From Zobellia nedashkovskayae (GTDB lineage Bacteria; Bacteroidota; Bacteroidia; Flavobacteriales; Flavobacteriaceae): a stretch of DNA of 64,000 nucleotides. Below the pieces are notes generated by a model. It was not told where the DNA came from and made no database searches. It saw only the letters and a program-made list of their open reading frames with translations. The stretch is from contig NZ_JADDXR010000002.1 in the NCBI RefSeq assembly GCF_015330125.1, positions 3,546,685 through 3,610,684 of the forward strand, read 5' to 3'. The stretch's first letter is position 1, and each line of letters begins with the position of its first letter. Both the position numbers and the translations under genes were made by a program. This document shows positions 32,741-42,082 of the stretch, piece after piece.

Positions 32741-33865
32741 ATGAAAATGATAATTACAACAAGATTCCTTAAAAATATAGGTATACTATTTTTAGGTTTG
32801 TCAATGGCAATAGGATGTTCAAAAGAAAATGATAGCATTGATGATGTTGATAACGAAATTAGTAAAGAAGAAGATAAGACAGAAGAACCTGTAGCTGAAA
32901 CTCCGGAGGAAGAGGTATCTGAAGATGAAACGTTATTGAACGCAGCAGAGTTTATTCAATCGGAAGAGAGTTTGTCCATCTCCGCCGAAGCTTTAGAGAC
33001 TATTGATGATACGTTTGTAGCAATGCTTTCTGATGAAGACGGGAAGATTACTTTTTTTGTGCCCAGCAATGAAGCGTTTGCAGAATTTTTAACCTCCTTA
33101 AAAGAGTATACGGATGTTCTTGATTTTGATGAAGACCTGGAAAAAGAAATTCTTGCGCAGGTACTAAAATACCACGCAATAATAGGAGGCGCTAATTTCT
33201 CTACTGAGCTTTCTAACGGGTCTATCTTTGAAACTTTACAATCCGAAGAAATTAAAATTACGGTAGATGGTGATGTATATATTCTTGATACTACACAGTT
33301 ACAGGCTAGAATAACTACAGCAGATATTGAAGTAGCCAATGGGGTTATTCACATCATTGATAAGGTTTTAATCCCAGAGTCTGTGCTTGCGGATTTATTC
33401 CCAAAAGCCTCTTTAATTCATTTGATAAATAATAGTGAAGACCTCTCCATGTTCTCAGATGCTATTATAGAAGCAGGTTTAGAAAGTAGATTTAACGATG
33501 GGGAATACACAATTTTTGCACCAACTAATGCGGCCATAGAAGAGTTGTTTGCAACGCTTGGTGATGAGTATAATTCCTTTTCGGATTTCACTAATATTTT
33601 AGAAAAGCAAGCTTTAGAGGAAATTATTCTGGGTCATGCAATAGCACAAGTAATTGTGCGTAATGATTTAAAAGTAGGGGAGTTACCTACTTTAATTGCT
33701 GATGATTCTATTGCAGTAGTAGAAGGCGCAGGCGGTTTGGCGCTTCAAGATGCATCTAAAGACGAAGCCAATTTTATTGATTTTGATATAGAAGCTTCAA
33801 ATGGTATTATTCACACGATAGACAAAATTCTTATACCCCAAAAAGCACTTTTGCTTATAAACTAG
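32741..33865 (+). CDS. Two-domain fasciclin (FAS1) lipoprotein
   Basis: 374 residues from ATG at 32741, which starts a proper lipoprotein signal (GLSMAIGCSKEN); the frame is open to GTG 32717. An acidic linker rich in Glu precedes two FAS1 domains of about 140 residues. Each has the TIFAPTNAAI/TFFVPSNEAF first box and the NGIIHTIDKILIP/NGVIHIIDKVLIP second box. Probably a surface adhesion or matrix protein. Confidence 0.9.
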   Translation: MKMIITTRFLKNIGILFLGLSMAIGCSKENDSIDDVDNEISKEEDKTEEPVAETPEEEVSEDETLLNAAEFIQSEESLSISAEALETIDDTFVAMLSDEDGKITFFVPSNEAFAEFLTSLKEYTDVLDFDEDLEKEILAQVLKYHAIIGGANFSTELSNGSIFETLQSEEIKITVDGDVYILDTTQLQARITTADIEVANGVIHIIDKVLIPESVLADLFPKASLIHLINNSEDLSMFSDAIIEAGLESRFNDGEYTIFAPTNAAIEELFATLGDEYNSFSDFTNILEKQALEEIILGHAIAQVIVRNDLKVGELPTLIADDSIAVVEGAGGLALQDASKDEANFIDFDIEASNGIIHTIDKILIPQKALLLIN

Positions 33866-33887
33866 ATTTTTTATACAATTTTAAAAT

Positions 33888-33938
33888 CGCCCTACTCATT
33901 TGTTTTACAAAAGAGTAGGGTGTTATTTTTTTGGAGTT
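33888..33938. terminator. Bidirectional terminator between convergent genes
   Basis: CCCTACTC and GAGTAGGG form an 8-bp stem around TTTGTTTTACAAAA, flanked by A/T tracts on both sides. Fits termination of fasciclin (+) and the epimerase (-). Confidence 0.65.
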
Positions 33939-33958
33939 TTATTCAGCATTATATTCCC

Positions 33959-35053
33959 TTACTCCACAACGCCAAAATCATAAATTACCGTTTCAAAATA
34001 TTTCTCACCGGGCTTCAATAAAGTAGATGGAAAATTAGGATGGTTTACGGCATCTGGGAGATCTTGGGTTTCCAGACAGAGAGCCATATGGGGCGTGTAG
34101 GCTATACCATATTTCCCCGTAATATTGTCCAGACCATTACTGGCATATACGGTTATTCCGGGTTGGGTGGTAAATACCTCTAATTTTCTACCCGAGTTGG
34201 GTTCTATCACCTCTGCGGCCTTTTTCATTTCGCCATCCTCTTTATTCAAAACATAGCAATGATGATAGCCGTTAAGAGGAATGTCGGAAATTTTATCGCC
34301 TAATCGGGTCATGGTAGAAAGGTCCCAAGCAGTACCTTTTAATGCAGGTAAGTTTCCGGTTGGGGTAATGTCCTTACCAAATTCTGTATACGTATCGGCA
34401 TCAACTATTACTTTATGATCATATATCAATTCTTTGGCTCCGTTCAGGTTAAAATAGCTGTGGTTGGTTATGCTTACATGGGTATCCTTATCGGTCTCGG
34501 CTTCAAAAGTTGCATAAATGGCATTGTCGTCATTTAGGAGATACGTAATAGTAACATCAAGATTTCCAGGATAACCAAAAGAACCATCAGGAGATAGATA
34601 ATGGAATCGCAGTCCTTCTCCATTTTCATTTGATACGATTATGGCATCCCAAACGGCATCTCTAAACTCATTTCCGCCATGAATGGCCGTATTTTCTTCG
34701 TTGGACGCAAGTTTATAAACCGAATCGTTCATTACGAACTGGGCATTTTTAATGCGGTTAGCGTAGCGCCCTACCGTGGTGCCAAAACTGGGGTGTCCCT
34801 TTAAATAGTCTTGTAAATTATTAAAGCCTAGAACCACATCCTCTAATTTCTCATTTTTATCGGGTACGAAAAGGCTAGTAATAATGCAGCCCAAATTCAT
34901 GATTTGCATTTTCATTCCATTTTTATTGGTAACCGTGTAAAGCGAAACCTCTTTGCCCTTTACAGTTCCCCAATGTTCCTTTTGTACAGATTGTGCGTTT
35001 ATAGGACAGCTAATAAGCGCGAAAAGTGCTGTTAAGCAAAGAATTTTCTTCAA
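33959..35053 (-). CDS. galM: Aldose 1-epimerase (galactose mutarotase), exported
   Basis: 364 residues with an N-terminal signal (about 1-20, ending in SCPINAQ). Family blocks: GTTVGRYANRIKNAQF (substrate pocket), NEENTAIHGG with the catalytic-site His, THVSITNHSYFNLNG with the catalytic His, and ALCLETQDLPDAVNHPNF with the catalytic Glu. Converts the alpha and beta forms of aldoses, here in the periplasm. It lies downstream of gapA on the same strand, separated by a terminator, so may be transcribed independently. Confidence 0.9.
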   Translation of the reverse strand: MKKILCLTALFALISCPINAQSVQKEHWGTVKGKEVSLYTVTNKNGMKMQIMNLGCIITSLFVPDKNEKLEDVVLGFNNLQDYLKGHPSFGTTVGRYANRIKNAQFVMNDSVYKLASNEENTAIHGGNEFRDAVWDAIIVSNENGEGLRFHYLSPDGSFGYPGNLDVTITYLLNDDNAIYATFEAETDKDTHVSITNHSYFNLNGAKELIYDHKVIVDADTYTEFGKDITPTGNLPALKGTAWDLSTMTRLGDKISDIPLNGYHHCYVLNKEDGEMKKAAEVIEPNSGRKLEVFTTQPGITVYASNGLDNITGKYGIAYTPHMALCLETQDLPDAVNHPNFPSTLLKPGEKYFETVIYDFGVVE

Positions 35054-35110
35054 AATTTGAAATTTAAAAATCGCATCAAATTACAAAAAAGAAAAAGGGG
35101 TATAAAGTAA

Positions 35111-35146
35111 AAACAGGTCAAACTTTTAAAGCTTGACCTGTTTTTT
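35111..35146 (-). terminator. Terminator downstream of gapA
   Basis: On the minus strand: ACAGGTCAA and TTGACCTGT form a 9-bp stem with loop GCTTTAAAAG region, ending in a T-run (TTTTT). Confidence 0.7.
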
Positions 35147-35186
35147 AATTGAAAAAATATAAAACTGATTTCAGAGTAAAATCAAC

Positions 35187-36176
35187 TTATAAACTTAGTA
35201 TCTGACGCACCATTTGGTTAGTGAATCCCCATTCGTTATCATACCATGCCAATACTTTAAGCAAATCTCCATCTACAACCTTGGTTAAAGATAAATCGGT
35301 AATTGATCCGTAAGGACTTTTTATAATATCACTAGAAACTAAAGGAGCGTAAGTGGTTTGTAACACTTTTTTGTAACGGTCCGTTTGAGCTTCTTCTTCT
35401 AGAATTTTATTGATTTCTTCTGCAGTAACCGTTTTATCGGTAACAATAGTGATGTCAGAAAGAGAACCAACGGCAACAGGCACACGAATGGCCATACCAT
35501 CAAACTTTCCTGCATATTCAGGAAGCGCCTTTGTTGTAGCAACGGCAGCTCCGGTAGTAGTAGGGATAAGATTGTTTATACCCGAACGCCCCATTCTAAA
35601 GTTTCCTTTATTAGGAGAATCTACCATGGCATTAGAGCTGGTATCTGCGTGAATAGTGGTCATGATGGCTTTTTTGATACCTACACGTCTTCCTATAATC
35701 TCTATAATTGGACTAATATTATTTGTGGTACAACTGGCGCAAGAGAAAATACTTGTTTTCCCATCTTCAGAATTTACACCGTGTACAACTGTTGGAATTT
35801 CAGGACTCTTAGAAGGCCCAGATAAAACAACCGTTTTAGCACCTGCTTTTATATGTCTGTCAGCATCATTATAATTAGTGAAAATACCAGTACTCTCAAC
35901 AACCACATCAATGCCTAATTCTTTCCACGGAAGGTCTTCTGGATTTCTTTCGTTAAAAAATTTGATGGCTTTACCATCTACAATCAGTTTACCTTCTTCA
36001 AAAGCTACCGATTTTTCAAATTTGCCATGTACACTGTCATACTCCAGTAGGTAAGCTATGTTTTCAATAGAGGCGATATCATTTACCGCAACTACTTCTA
36101 GTTCAGGTGTATTAAGTATTACTTTTAATGTGGTACGGCCAATTCTGCCCATACCGTTAATTGCTATTTTCTTCAT
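35187..36176 (-). CDS. gap: Glyceraldehyde-3-phosphate dehydrogenase
   Basis: 329 residues from ATG at 36176; the longer frame to 36245 is not conserved in the family and adds an unlikely basic leader. NAD-binding MKKIAINGMGRIGRTTLKVI at the start, Asp33 in AVNDIAS (NAD preference), catalytic Cys149 in SCASCTTNN, and WYDNEWGFTNQMV near the end. Cytoplasmic glycolytic enzyme: oxidises and phosphorylates glyceraldehyde-3-phosphate. Full length. Confidence 0.95.
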   Translation of the reverse strand: MKKIAINGMGRIGRTTLKVILNTPELEVVAVNDIASIENIAYLLEYDSVHGKFEKSVAFEEGKLIVDGKAIKFFNERNPEDLPWKELGIDVVVESTGIFTNYNDADRHIKAGAKTVVLSGPSKSPEIPTVVHGVNSEDGKTSIFSCASCTTNNISPIIEIIGRRVGIKKAIMTTIHADTSSNAMVDSPNKGNFRMGRSGINNLIPTTTGAAVATTKALPEYAGKFDGMAIRVPVAVGSLSDITIVTDKTVTAEEINKILEEEAQTDRYKKVLQTTYAPLVSSDIIKSPYGSITDLSLTKVVDGDLLKVLAWYDNEWGFTNQMVRQILSL

Positions 36177-36700
36177 AAGGGAAGATTTAAAATGTTTGTT
36201 TTTAGGTTTTGTGAAAAAAGACATTATATAGTCGTTTTTCCACACATCTTTTGTCGTAAATAAACTCCGTAACCGACAGGAATCAAGTTAAATTCATGTT
36301 AATGAAAAGGCACGTTATTTTATGAAATCACAAAAGAAACTTGTTGTATACAAGAGTACGGAATAGGAGAGGTATAGTAGTGTTTCATTACACTATATGT
36401 GTGCTGTATAAATGTGGTAAAGGAAAAAAGGATTTTTGGAATAAGCTCCTGTATTTCTTATGAACAGTTAAGTGGGTAATGCTGGTACAGCATTTTTTTA
36501 GAAGTACGTTTTATTTATACAGAAAAAAGTCTTTATACTTTTCTATGAACAATAATAAGGTTTTGTAATTGCTTACAGGGTTTATAGTGTTCCCCACACC
36601 TTCTATTAATTAGATTTTTTGTTGGTTGATTTTAAGGCGGAGAAAATTTTAGGAAGCCTCTGTTCCATACTATTGATGACTTATTAAAGTACACCAAAAC
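36177..36700. other. Intergenic region upstream of gapA
   Basis: About 520 bases. AT-rich; includes the gapA leader and the 3' flank of the DUF1348 gene. I find no convincing gene, terminator or repeat. Confidence 0.4.
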
Positions 36701-37135
36701 TTAATAAATGAAAACCAATTTTTCGTTCAATTGTCTTTCATCTTCTTCTATAGGAAAATCATTTGTTCTAATAAAACGGCCTTTTATTTGTCCGTTATCG
36801 TCAAATTCCCAAGTTTCATTTCCACATGCACGGTACCACATAAGATTTGCAGTCCTATATTCATAGATAAATTGTACAGCTATACTCTTATCTGTATGAG
36901 CCCAGTATTTTAGGAATAGCTTATAATTTACTTCCCTTTTCCATTTAGCCGTTAGAAATTCTTTAATCTCCTTATGGCCTTTCAGAAATATGTTTCCACT
37001 ATACCATTCGCTATCTTCAGAACAAATTAACAATGCTTCAAAAGGATTTTTACTGTTCCAAGCATCTTCTACCGATTTAATTTTTTGTTTTGCCGTTTCT
37101 AAATTGAAGGGAGGGAGGGGTAGATGTTGTTCCAT
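36701..37135 (-). CDS. DUF1348 (NTF2-like) protein
   Basis: 144 residues. The hallmark blocks of DUF1348 are all present: SVEDAWNSKNPFEALLICSE, then SEWYSGNIFLKGHKEIKEFL, KREVNYKLFLKYWAHT, and YRACGNETWEFDDNGQI. The NTF2-like cup probably binds a small ligand. The gene is adjacent to a tetR gene and carries the same operator upstream, so it is likely controlled by it. Confidence 0.9.
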   Translation of the reverse strand: MEQHLPLPPFNLETAKQKIKSVEDAWNSKNPFEALLICSEDSEWYSGNIFLKGHKEIKEFLTAKWKREVNYKLFLKYWAHTDKSIAVQFIYEYRTANLMWYRACGNETWEFDDNGQIKGRFIRTNDFPIEEDERQLNEKLVFIY

Positions 37136-37149
37136 AAGCTAGTTTTAGT

Positions 37150-37163
37150 ACAGACCTTTCTGT
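37150..37163 (-). promoter_or_regulatory. Operator upstream of the DUF1348 gene
   Basis: ACAGACCTTTCTGT: ACAGA and TCTGT arms, 15 bases before the start codon. Matches the palindrome before tetR (ACAGACAAGTCTGT) in length and arms except at the centre. Confidence 0.55.
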
Positions 37164-37180
37164 AGGGTTAGTAAAAAATA

Positions 37181-37744
37181 TTAATCTTTTAAAATTTTAA
37201 TGCAAGCCTTTTTAGCAGCTATAAGCGGCCAAGTATTTTTTTGAATTTGGGACAACATGATAGCACCTTCTATAAGGACCATTACCTCGTTACTAATTTC
37301 TATAGTATCCATTTCTTCAGATGCAGTTTTATTCAATTCATTTTGTATAAACTCGTGTACTTCATTTTTATACATACGAACTGCGTCCTTAATTGATTCC
37401 TGATCCTTGGGTATATCTGTTATGATGTTTTGAAAACCACAGCCTCTAAAATCAACCTCGCCCAACCAATGCAGTAAATAATCAAAAATGCCAATAATTT
37501 TATCGTTTCCCGGACTATAAGCAGATATAAACTCCGTCATTTCTTGAGAAATCATGCGTTGTCTTTTTTCTAAATAGGCAACAGCAATAGCTTCTTTAGA
37601 ACCAAAGTGCCTGTACATGCTATCTTTCGAAACCTGAGCCTCTTCTATAATTTTATTGATTCCGGTTTGGTTGTAACCGTCAAAATAAAATAGCTCTGAT
37701 GCCGCCGTTATAATTCTATCCTTTACGCTTTCTTTAATTATCAT
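37181..37744 (-). CDS. TetR/AcrR family regulator
   Basis: 187 residues. HTH at about 9-55: SELFYFDGYNQTGINKIIEE and VSKDSMYRHFGSKEAIAVAY. The C-terminal domain has GCGFQNIITDIPKDQESIKD, a segment of the TetR_C group that resembles LmrA/YxaF-type regulators. Same strand as and upstream of the DUF1348 gene, with an operator before each gene, so autoregulation plus control of DUF1348 is likely. Confidence 0.9.
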   Translation of the reverse strand: MIIKESVKDRIITAASELFYFDGYNQTGINKIIEEAQVSKDSMYRHFGSKEAIAVAYLEKRQRMISQEMTEFISAYSPGNDKIIGIFDYLLHWLGEVDFRGCGFQNIITDIPKDQESIKDAVRMYKNEVHEFIQNELNKTASEEMDTIEISNEVMVLIEGAIMLSQIQKNTWPLIAAKKACIKILKD

Positions 37745-37771
37745 ATGATAAATATAACTGGTTTATGACAA

Positions 37772-37785
37772 ACAGACAAGTCTGT
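37772..37785 (-). promoter_or_regulatory. Operator upstream of tetR
   Basis: ACAGACAAGTCTGT is a perfect 6+2+6 palindrome 28 bases before the tetR start. The rest of the region up to 38063 shows no gene. Confidence 0.65.
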
Positions 37786-38063
37786 ACGATTATTAAAAAT
37801 GCTAGAAAGTATTATCATATATTAATTCAAAAGAACATCGAATTATAGGATAATGGAGATATGACAGGTTATTAGTAATTACTAGTAATGAAAAAGTTAC
37901 TTAAACCGATTTTTTGGTGCTTGAACAGCAAAATATGCAGTTTATCGATGATTTTAACATAAAAAAAGCAGTTTTAAGTCAAAACCTATGAATTATTGCT
38001 AAGTACAGATGTAAGAGTTTTAACGAACTTTGTCGAAGATATTAACCCCTAATCGAATTTATT

Positions 38064-39323
38064 ATGAAAAATGCGCTAACCTACAATGTGCTTTTTGCCT
38101 GCGTCTTTTCGTGCTGTTGCAGTTCAATGACTGCCCAGTATTCAGATAGCAGTAATGCTACCGAGATTCATCAGGCTACCAACAAAAGGATGGACAACTA
38201 TCAATACCTTAAAAAACAAGGGTATAAAGATAAAGCCATTTTTGAAGACTTGGGAAATGCCAACTTCCTCAACAAAAATTATGATACCGCTTTATTTTGG
38301 TATGGTAAATTAAAAGAAGTAAACGATGGCAGCTTAAGCAAAAATTATCAGAAGCGATATGACTTCGCTATGACCAAGTATCAAAATATTGGATCAACTA
38401 CCGGTTCCGATACCAATGATTGGGTCGCTCAAATTGAGTCTGATTATAAAGTGAAGAAACAAAAACAAAAAAATATATTAGATCAACCTTTAACACAAAG
38501 GTATAGAGAGTTAGATTTTCAACGTACTGACGGGCAATTTATAGTAGACGATCAAACTATTGTTGAAAACGAACTTAGAGTTTTCTTAGGTGAGGAAAAT
38601 GTGGATGACAACGGGTATAAAATGCCGGTTGCTGTTACTCCAGACGGCCAAACCGCTTATTTTAGTAAAAAGGTAAATGTAAAACCTTTGTACGGTGTTT
38701 TCTCCAAAAGCGAAGAAGTACATAAGATTTATAGAGCCGATAAAGTAAGAGGAGAGTGGAAGAATCTAAAAGAAGTAGCTGTTGCGCCTAAACATGCGTC
38801 TGCAATGCATCCTTCTATATCTGCAGATGGTAAACGTTTGTTTTTTGCCTCTAACATGCCAGGAACTTTTGGTGAGTACGATATATATGTATCTGCCATT
38901 CGTAAAGACGGAAGCATGGGCGTTGCCAAGAACCTTGGTCAAAAGGTAAATACTAAAAAGGATGACCTTTATCCTAATGTAGTTGGAACCAATACGTTGT
39001 TCTTTGCTTCAGAAGGTAGAAAAGGACAAGGCGGATTAGATGTGTATATGACACAAGTGGGTCAAAAACATGTAGATCTTGCCGTTAACCTTGGTAGTCC
39101 AATAAACAGTGGTGAAGATGATTTTGCTATTTCTTTCACTTCAAACAACGGAAAAGGATATGTAATGTCTAACCGAGGCAACAATAAAAGTACGGTAGAA
39201 AAGGTGGCTTTCACCTATGCCAACAAAAGAACTGCCGAAGATGATGGCGAGTATAGAGCGCTTGAAGCATTTAATGCGGATTCTAAAGCACGATACACTT
39301 CAAATTCATTTGAGGAAGATTAA
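38064..39323 (+). CDS. PD40-repeat protein (SprF/PorP partner type)
   Basis: 419 residues with an N-terminal signal (about 1-24, ending in SMTAQ; CCC just before makes a lipoprotein possible). A TPR-like piece around 45-90 (QGYKDKAIFEDLGNANFLN) is followed by PD40/WD40-like beta-propeller blocks: AVTPDGQTAYFSKKV, HPSISADGKRLFFASNMPG, LYPNVVGTNTLFFASEGRKG. Proteins of this plan usually end in an OmpA domain; this one lacks it and stops soon after the propeller. Encoded just before a PorP/SprF gene, the usual pairing in gliding/type IX secretion loci. Confidence 0.72.
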   Translation: MKNALTYNVLFACVFSCCCSSMTAQYSDSSNATEIHQATNKRMDNYQYLKKQGYKDKAIFEDLGNANFLNKNYDTALFWYGKLKEVNDGSLSKNYQKRYDFAMTKYQNIGSTTGSDTNDWVAQIESDYKVKKQKQKNILDQPLTQRYRELDFQRTDGQFIVDDQTIVENELRVFLGEENVDDNGYKMPVAVTPDGQTAYFSKKVNVKPLYGVFSKSEEVHKIYRADKVRGEWKNLKEVAVAPKHASAMHPSISADGKRLFFASNMPGTFGEYDIYVSAIRKDGSMGVAKNLGQKVNTKKDDLYPNVVGTNTLFFASEGRKGQGGLDVYMTQVGQKHVDLAVNLGSPINSGEDDFAISFTSNNGKGYVMSNRGNNKSTVEKVAFTYANKRTAEDDGEYRALEAFNADSKARYTSNSFEED

Positions 39324-39346
39324 TAAAGATGGGGGATACAATAGAG

Positions 39347-39366
39347 CCGGCGATTACCGTCGCCGG
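39347..39366 (+). promoter_or_regulatory. Intercistronic hairpin
   Basis: CCGGCGA and TCGCCGG form a perfect 7-bp GC-rich stem with loop TTACCG. No T-run follows, so it is more likely an RNA-stability or partial-attenuation element between the two genes than a full terminator. Confidence 0.45.
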
Positions 39367-39497
39367 TTTATAACCCACCTTTAGGTAATCTAAATGTTCT
39401 AAGAAAGAATGGACATCTACCACAAGAGTTCCGGATTTCAATACAATTAGAACACACCTTATTACCCCAGTTTTTAATAATCCCAAATATCACTACC

Positions 39498-41360
39498 ATG
39501 AGCTACAAAAAAAATAATATCAGCACAATCTACCTGCTCCTTTTGTTATGTGCCATTTTTGGTACACAAGCTACCTACGGGCAAGAAGCATTGACGGAAA
39601 TCAACACCAAGAGCACATATCACAACCAGTTGTTCTTTAATAGATTTTTGATTAACCCAACGTTCTCATTGGTTAGAGAGAATAAATCTTATGTCAATAT
39701 TCTTCACAGAAACCAATATGCTACGTTCGAAGATAATAACCAAAACTATTTTTTGGGCTTTAGCAATCAACTAAACGAGAATGCTGCATTAGGAATTAGT
39801 GTTTACAGCCAATGGTCTGGTGTTGTTCAAGAATTTGGTTTTAATGCCAACTACGCAACAGCAGTAAAATTAGGCGATGAAAGTAAATTAACCTTTGGTA
39901 CCAACGTAACGTATTATACAGAAGGTATAGATCAAAATAGAATAGTAGTAGCTGATACAGATACTAAAATTGCAGAAACAAAGAAAGAGAGCAAAATAGC
40001 GATTCAGCCAGGGGTAACCTTGTCATTAGGAGGATTTGATTTTGGTCTTTATGCTACTGAGCTTTTTAAATATAACCAAACAACCAATGAATTTTTAACA
40101 AACCTAAGTACAAAGAGTGTAAAAGCTTCAGTACAGTATACTCATCAGTTTTTGGCCAATAGAGGTCTTTTTGCCAATGCACGCTTAATGCCAATGGTAC
40201 AAGTTGGTAAGAACATAGATGGTGGGTTAGGTTATGTTGGCTCTATCTTATTAGACTTACCTAATTACGGATGGCTTCAAACAAATTTTGATGATGATTA
40301 TGGCCTTTCTTTAGGTCTAGGTTTCAACTTAAGCAAGCGTATGTCTTTAGGATATTTGTTAGAAAAGGATTTAATGACGGATGATGCTGATTTAGGATGG
40401 AATCACGAAATATCTTTAGCGTATACTTTTGATAACCATGGTTCTAGTATGGATGCTTATGCAGATAGCTCTGAAGATGCCAAAGTAGACCGTATCGTAA
40501 GAAACTACGAAGAACAGATTTTAAGATTAACAGCAGAGAACAAAGAGAACAAGAAAAGAAACAATACTCCTATGGCTAGTAGAAACTTTACTAGTGCTGC
40601 AGCCACAGATATGGAAAGCGATATGAACGGAATGGCTTATGAAAATCGTTTGATTTTAGATGAGATGATTTTAAGACAAGATTCTATAGATAGCGCTAGA
40701 GATGCTGCTTTTGAAGAACGTTTAAAATCTTTAGTAGATGTTCTTAAACAAGAGATAAAAGAAAACTTGAAGCCAAATGTAGAGGAAGAGGTTATGCCGG
40801 TTCCACCAGAGTATACTGCTTTAGCAGCTAATACGGTAAATAACGCTCCTAAGAATAGAGAAGCTTCTAGCCAAGATAATGATGCTAGGTTCAATGATGT
40901 AAGTGACTTCTTAGTATTGAACGACTCTAAAATGTCTGAGGCGACAAACAAGCAGGAAGAAAGAACAATTGAGGTTGTTGCAGAAACAAGTTCTAAATCA
41001 ATTGTAGAAAATGATATGGATGCTAAAGAAATTAAGGATTATGTAAAGCTTCCAATAAAAATATTGAACCAGTCAGATATTGTAGGTGTAAAATCAGGTT
41101 ACTATGTGATTGCTAATGTATATAAGAACAAAAAGTATTTGAATGCTTTTATGGAGACATTAAAAGAACAAGGTCTTGATGCCAGACAGTTTTACAATAA
41201 AGAAAACGGTTTACATTATGTGTACTTGGCAGATTACAACTATAAAGAGGAAGCGGAAACGGCTTATGTTTCTAATCTTAATGGAAAGTACAACGACGAA
41301 AAATGGATAATGCAAGTAGATGATCATTCGGCAGTAGTGAATAACATGTACGAAGATTAA
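39498..41360 (+). CDS. PorP/SprF family membrane protein with C-terminal SPOR domain
   Basis: 620 residues. Signal peptide (about 1-28, ending in TYGQE). PorP/SprF-type beta barrel at about 35-310: NQLFFNRFLINPTFSLVREN, then LGFSNQLNENAALGISVYSQ, and LPNYGWLQTNFDDDYGLSLG. A polar, partly coiled linker with alternating charge (about 330-520) leads to a SPOR-like domain at about 535-615 (VGVKSGYYVIANVYKNKKYL, then EQGLDARQFYN). Fusion of the barrel to a SPOR domain suggests a peptidoglycan-anchored outer-membrane protein supporting type IX secretion or gliding. Confidence 0.82.
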   Translation: MSYKKNNISTIYLLLLLCAIFGTQATYGQEALTEINTKSTYHNQLFFNRFLINPTFSLVRENKSYVNILHRNQYATFEDNNQNYFLGFSNQLNENAALGISVYSQWSGVVQEFGFNANYATAVKLGDESKLTFGTNVTYYTEGIDQNRIVVADTDTKIAETKKESKIAIQPGVTLSLGGFDFGLYATELFKYNQTTNEFLTNLSTKSVKASVQYTHQFLANRGLFANARLMPMVQVGKNIDGGLGYVGSILLDLPNYGWLQTNFDDDYGLSLGLGFNLSKRMSLGYLLEKDLMTDDADLGWNHEISLAYTFDNHGSSMDAYADSSEDAKVDRIVRNYEEQILRLTAENKENKKRNNTPMASRNFTSAAATDMESDMNGMAYENRLILDEMILRQDSIDSARDAAFEERLKSLVDVLKQEIKENLKPNVEEEVMPVPPEYTALAANTVNNAPKNREASSQDNDARFNDVSDFLVLNDSKMSEATNKQEERTIEVVAETSSKSIVENDMDAKEIKDYVKLPIKILNQSDIVGVKSGYYVIANVYKNKKYLNAFMETLKEQGLDARQFYNKENGLHYVYLADYNYKEEAETAYVSNLNGKYNDEKWIMQVDDHSAVVNNMYED

Positions 41361-41421
41361 TAACAATATTAACTTATGGTTAGTGGGACCTGATTTTTTG
41401 GTAGAGAATTAGGCTATAAAT

Positions 41422-41447
41422 AGCGGGGGAGGCCCCGCTGTTTTTTT
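41422..41447 (+). terminator. Rho-independent terminator
   Basis: AGCGGGG and CCCCGCT form a strong stem around GAGG, followed by seven T residues; 60 bases after the PorP/SprF stop codon. Confidence 0.8.
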
Positions 41448-42082
41448 GCGTTTAACCACAGTTTACTAGAATTTCACACCCATTTTAACTTAGTTTTTGT
41501 TTTTGGAGCATCGATAATTGGTATGAAAATGCCGTTATAATGCAATGGAACAGGGGCTTTGACTGCATTTTAACGAAAATGGTCGATCTTACAGTTAACG
41601 CTTTGGAATTAATGCTTAAGTTTACTTAGAATCAAACCAAAGTAATTTATTTATTAATCCCCAAATCGCACAAACCATGCACCATTACCTACAACATTAC
41701 CACAAGAAAAGCACACTTGATCACTTCAACAAAGTGCAACATCTCTGCGTCTGATAGAGATAAAATTTCAAAGAATTTATTTTAGGTTTTAGAGCTTTAC
41801 CTACAGCAATAAAACATAAAGATTCACCCAGCGTATAGCGCATATATCTGTTTTAGTTTATAACTAAGGCCCGGCAGAATACTGTCATAACCATAGGTTT
41901 TATTTCTAAACACAAAAAACGGATAACAAAATCTCTTGATTTTTAAATCATTGAGAAAGAGCCTTCTTACGCCAAAAATTGAATAAAAAGTCGCTTTACC
42001 GAGCGATATCTATTACTAGTAAACCCCAAATTTAACCAGGTATTCTACTGTTTGCCAGTAGGCTACCAAAAATCCCACTACC
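41448..42082. other. Long leader region of the LuxR-type regulator gene
   Basis: 635 bases with no clear gene. It holds a 25-codon frame at 41677-41754 (MHHYLQHYHKKSTLDHFNKV and five more residues), His-rich, and preceded by a context (ACCATG) like that of the genes at 39498 and 42083. Whether it is translated is unknown. Confidence 0.35.

Noticed and set aside
35187..36245. Longer GAPDH beginning at 36245
   Set aside because: The added 23 residues do not belong to the family; the true enzyme begins with the NAD-binding MKKIAINGMGR.
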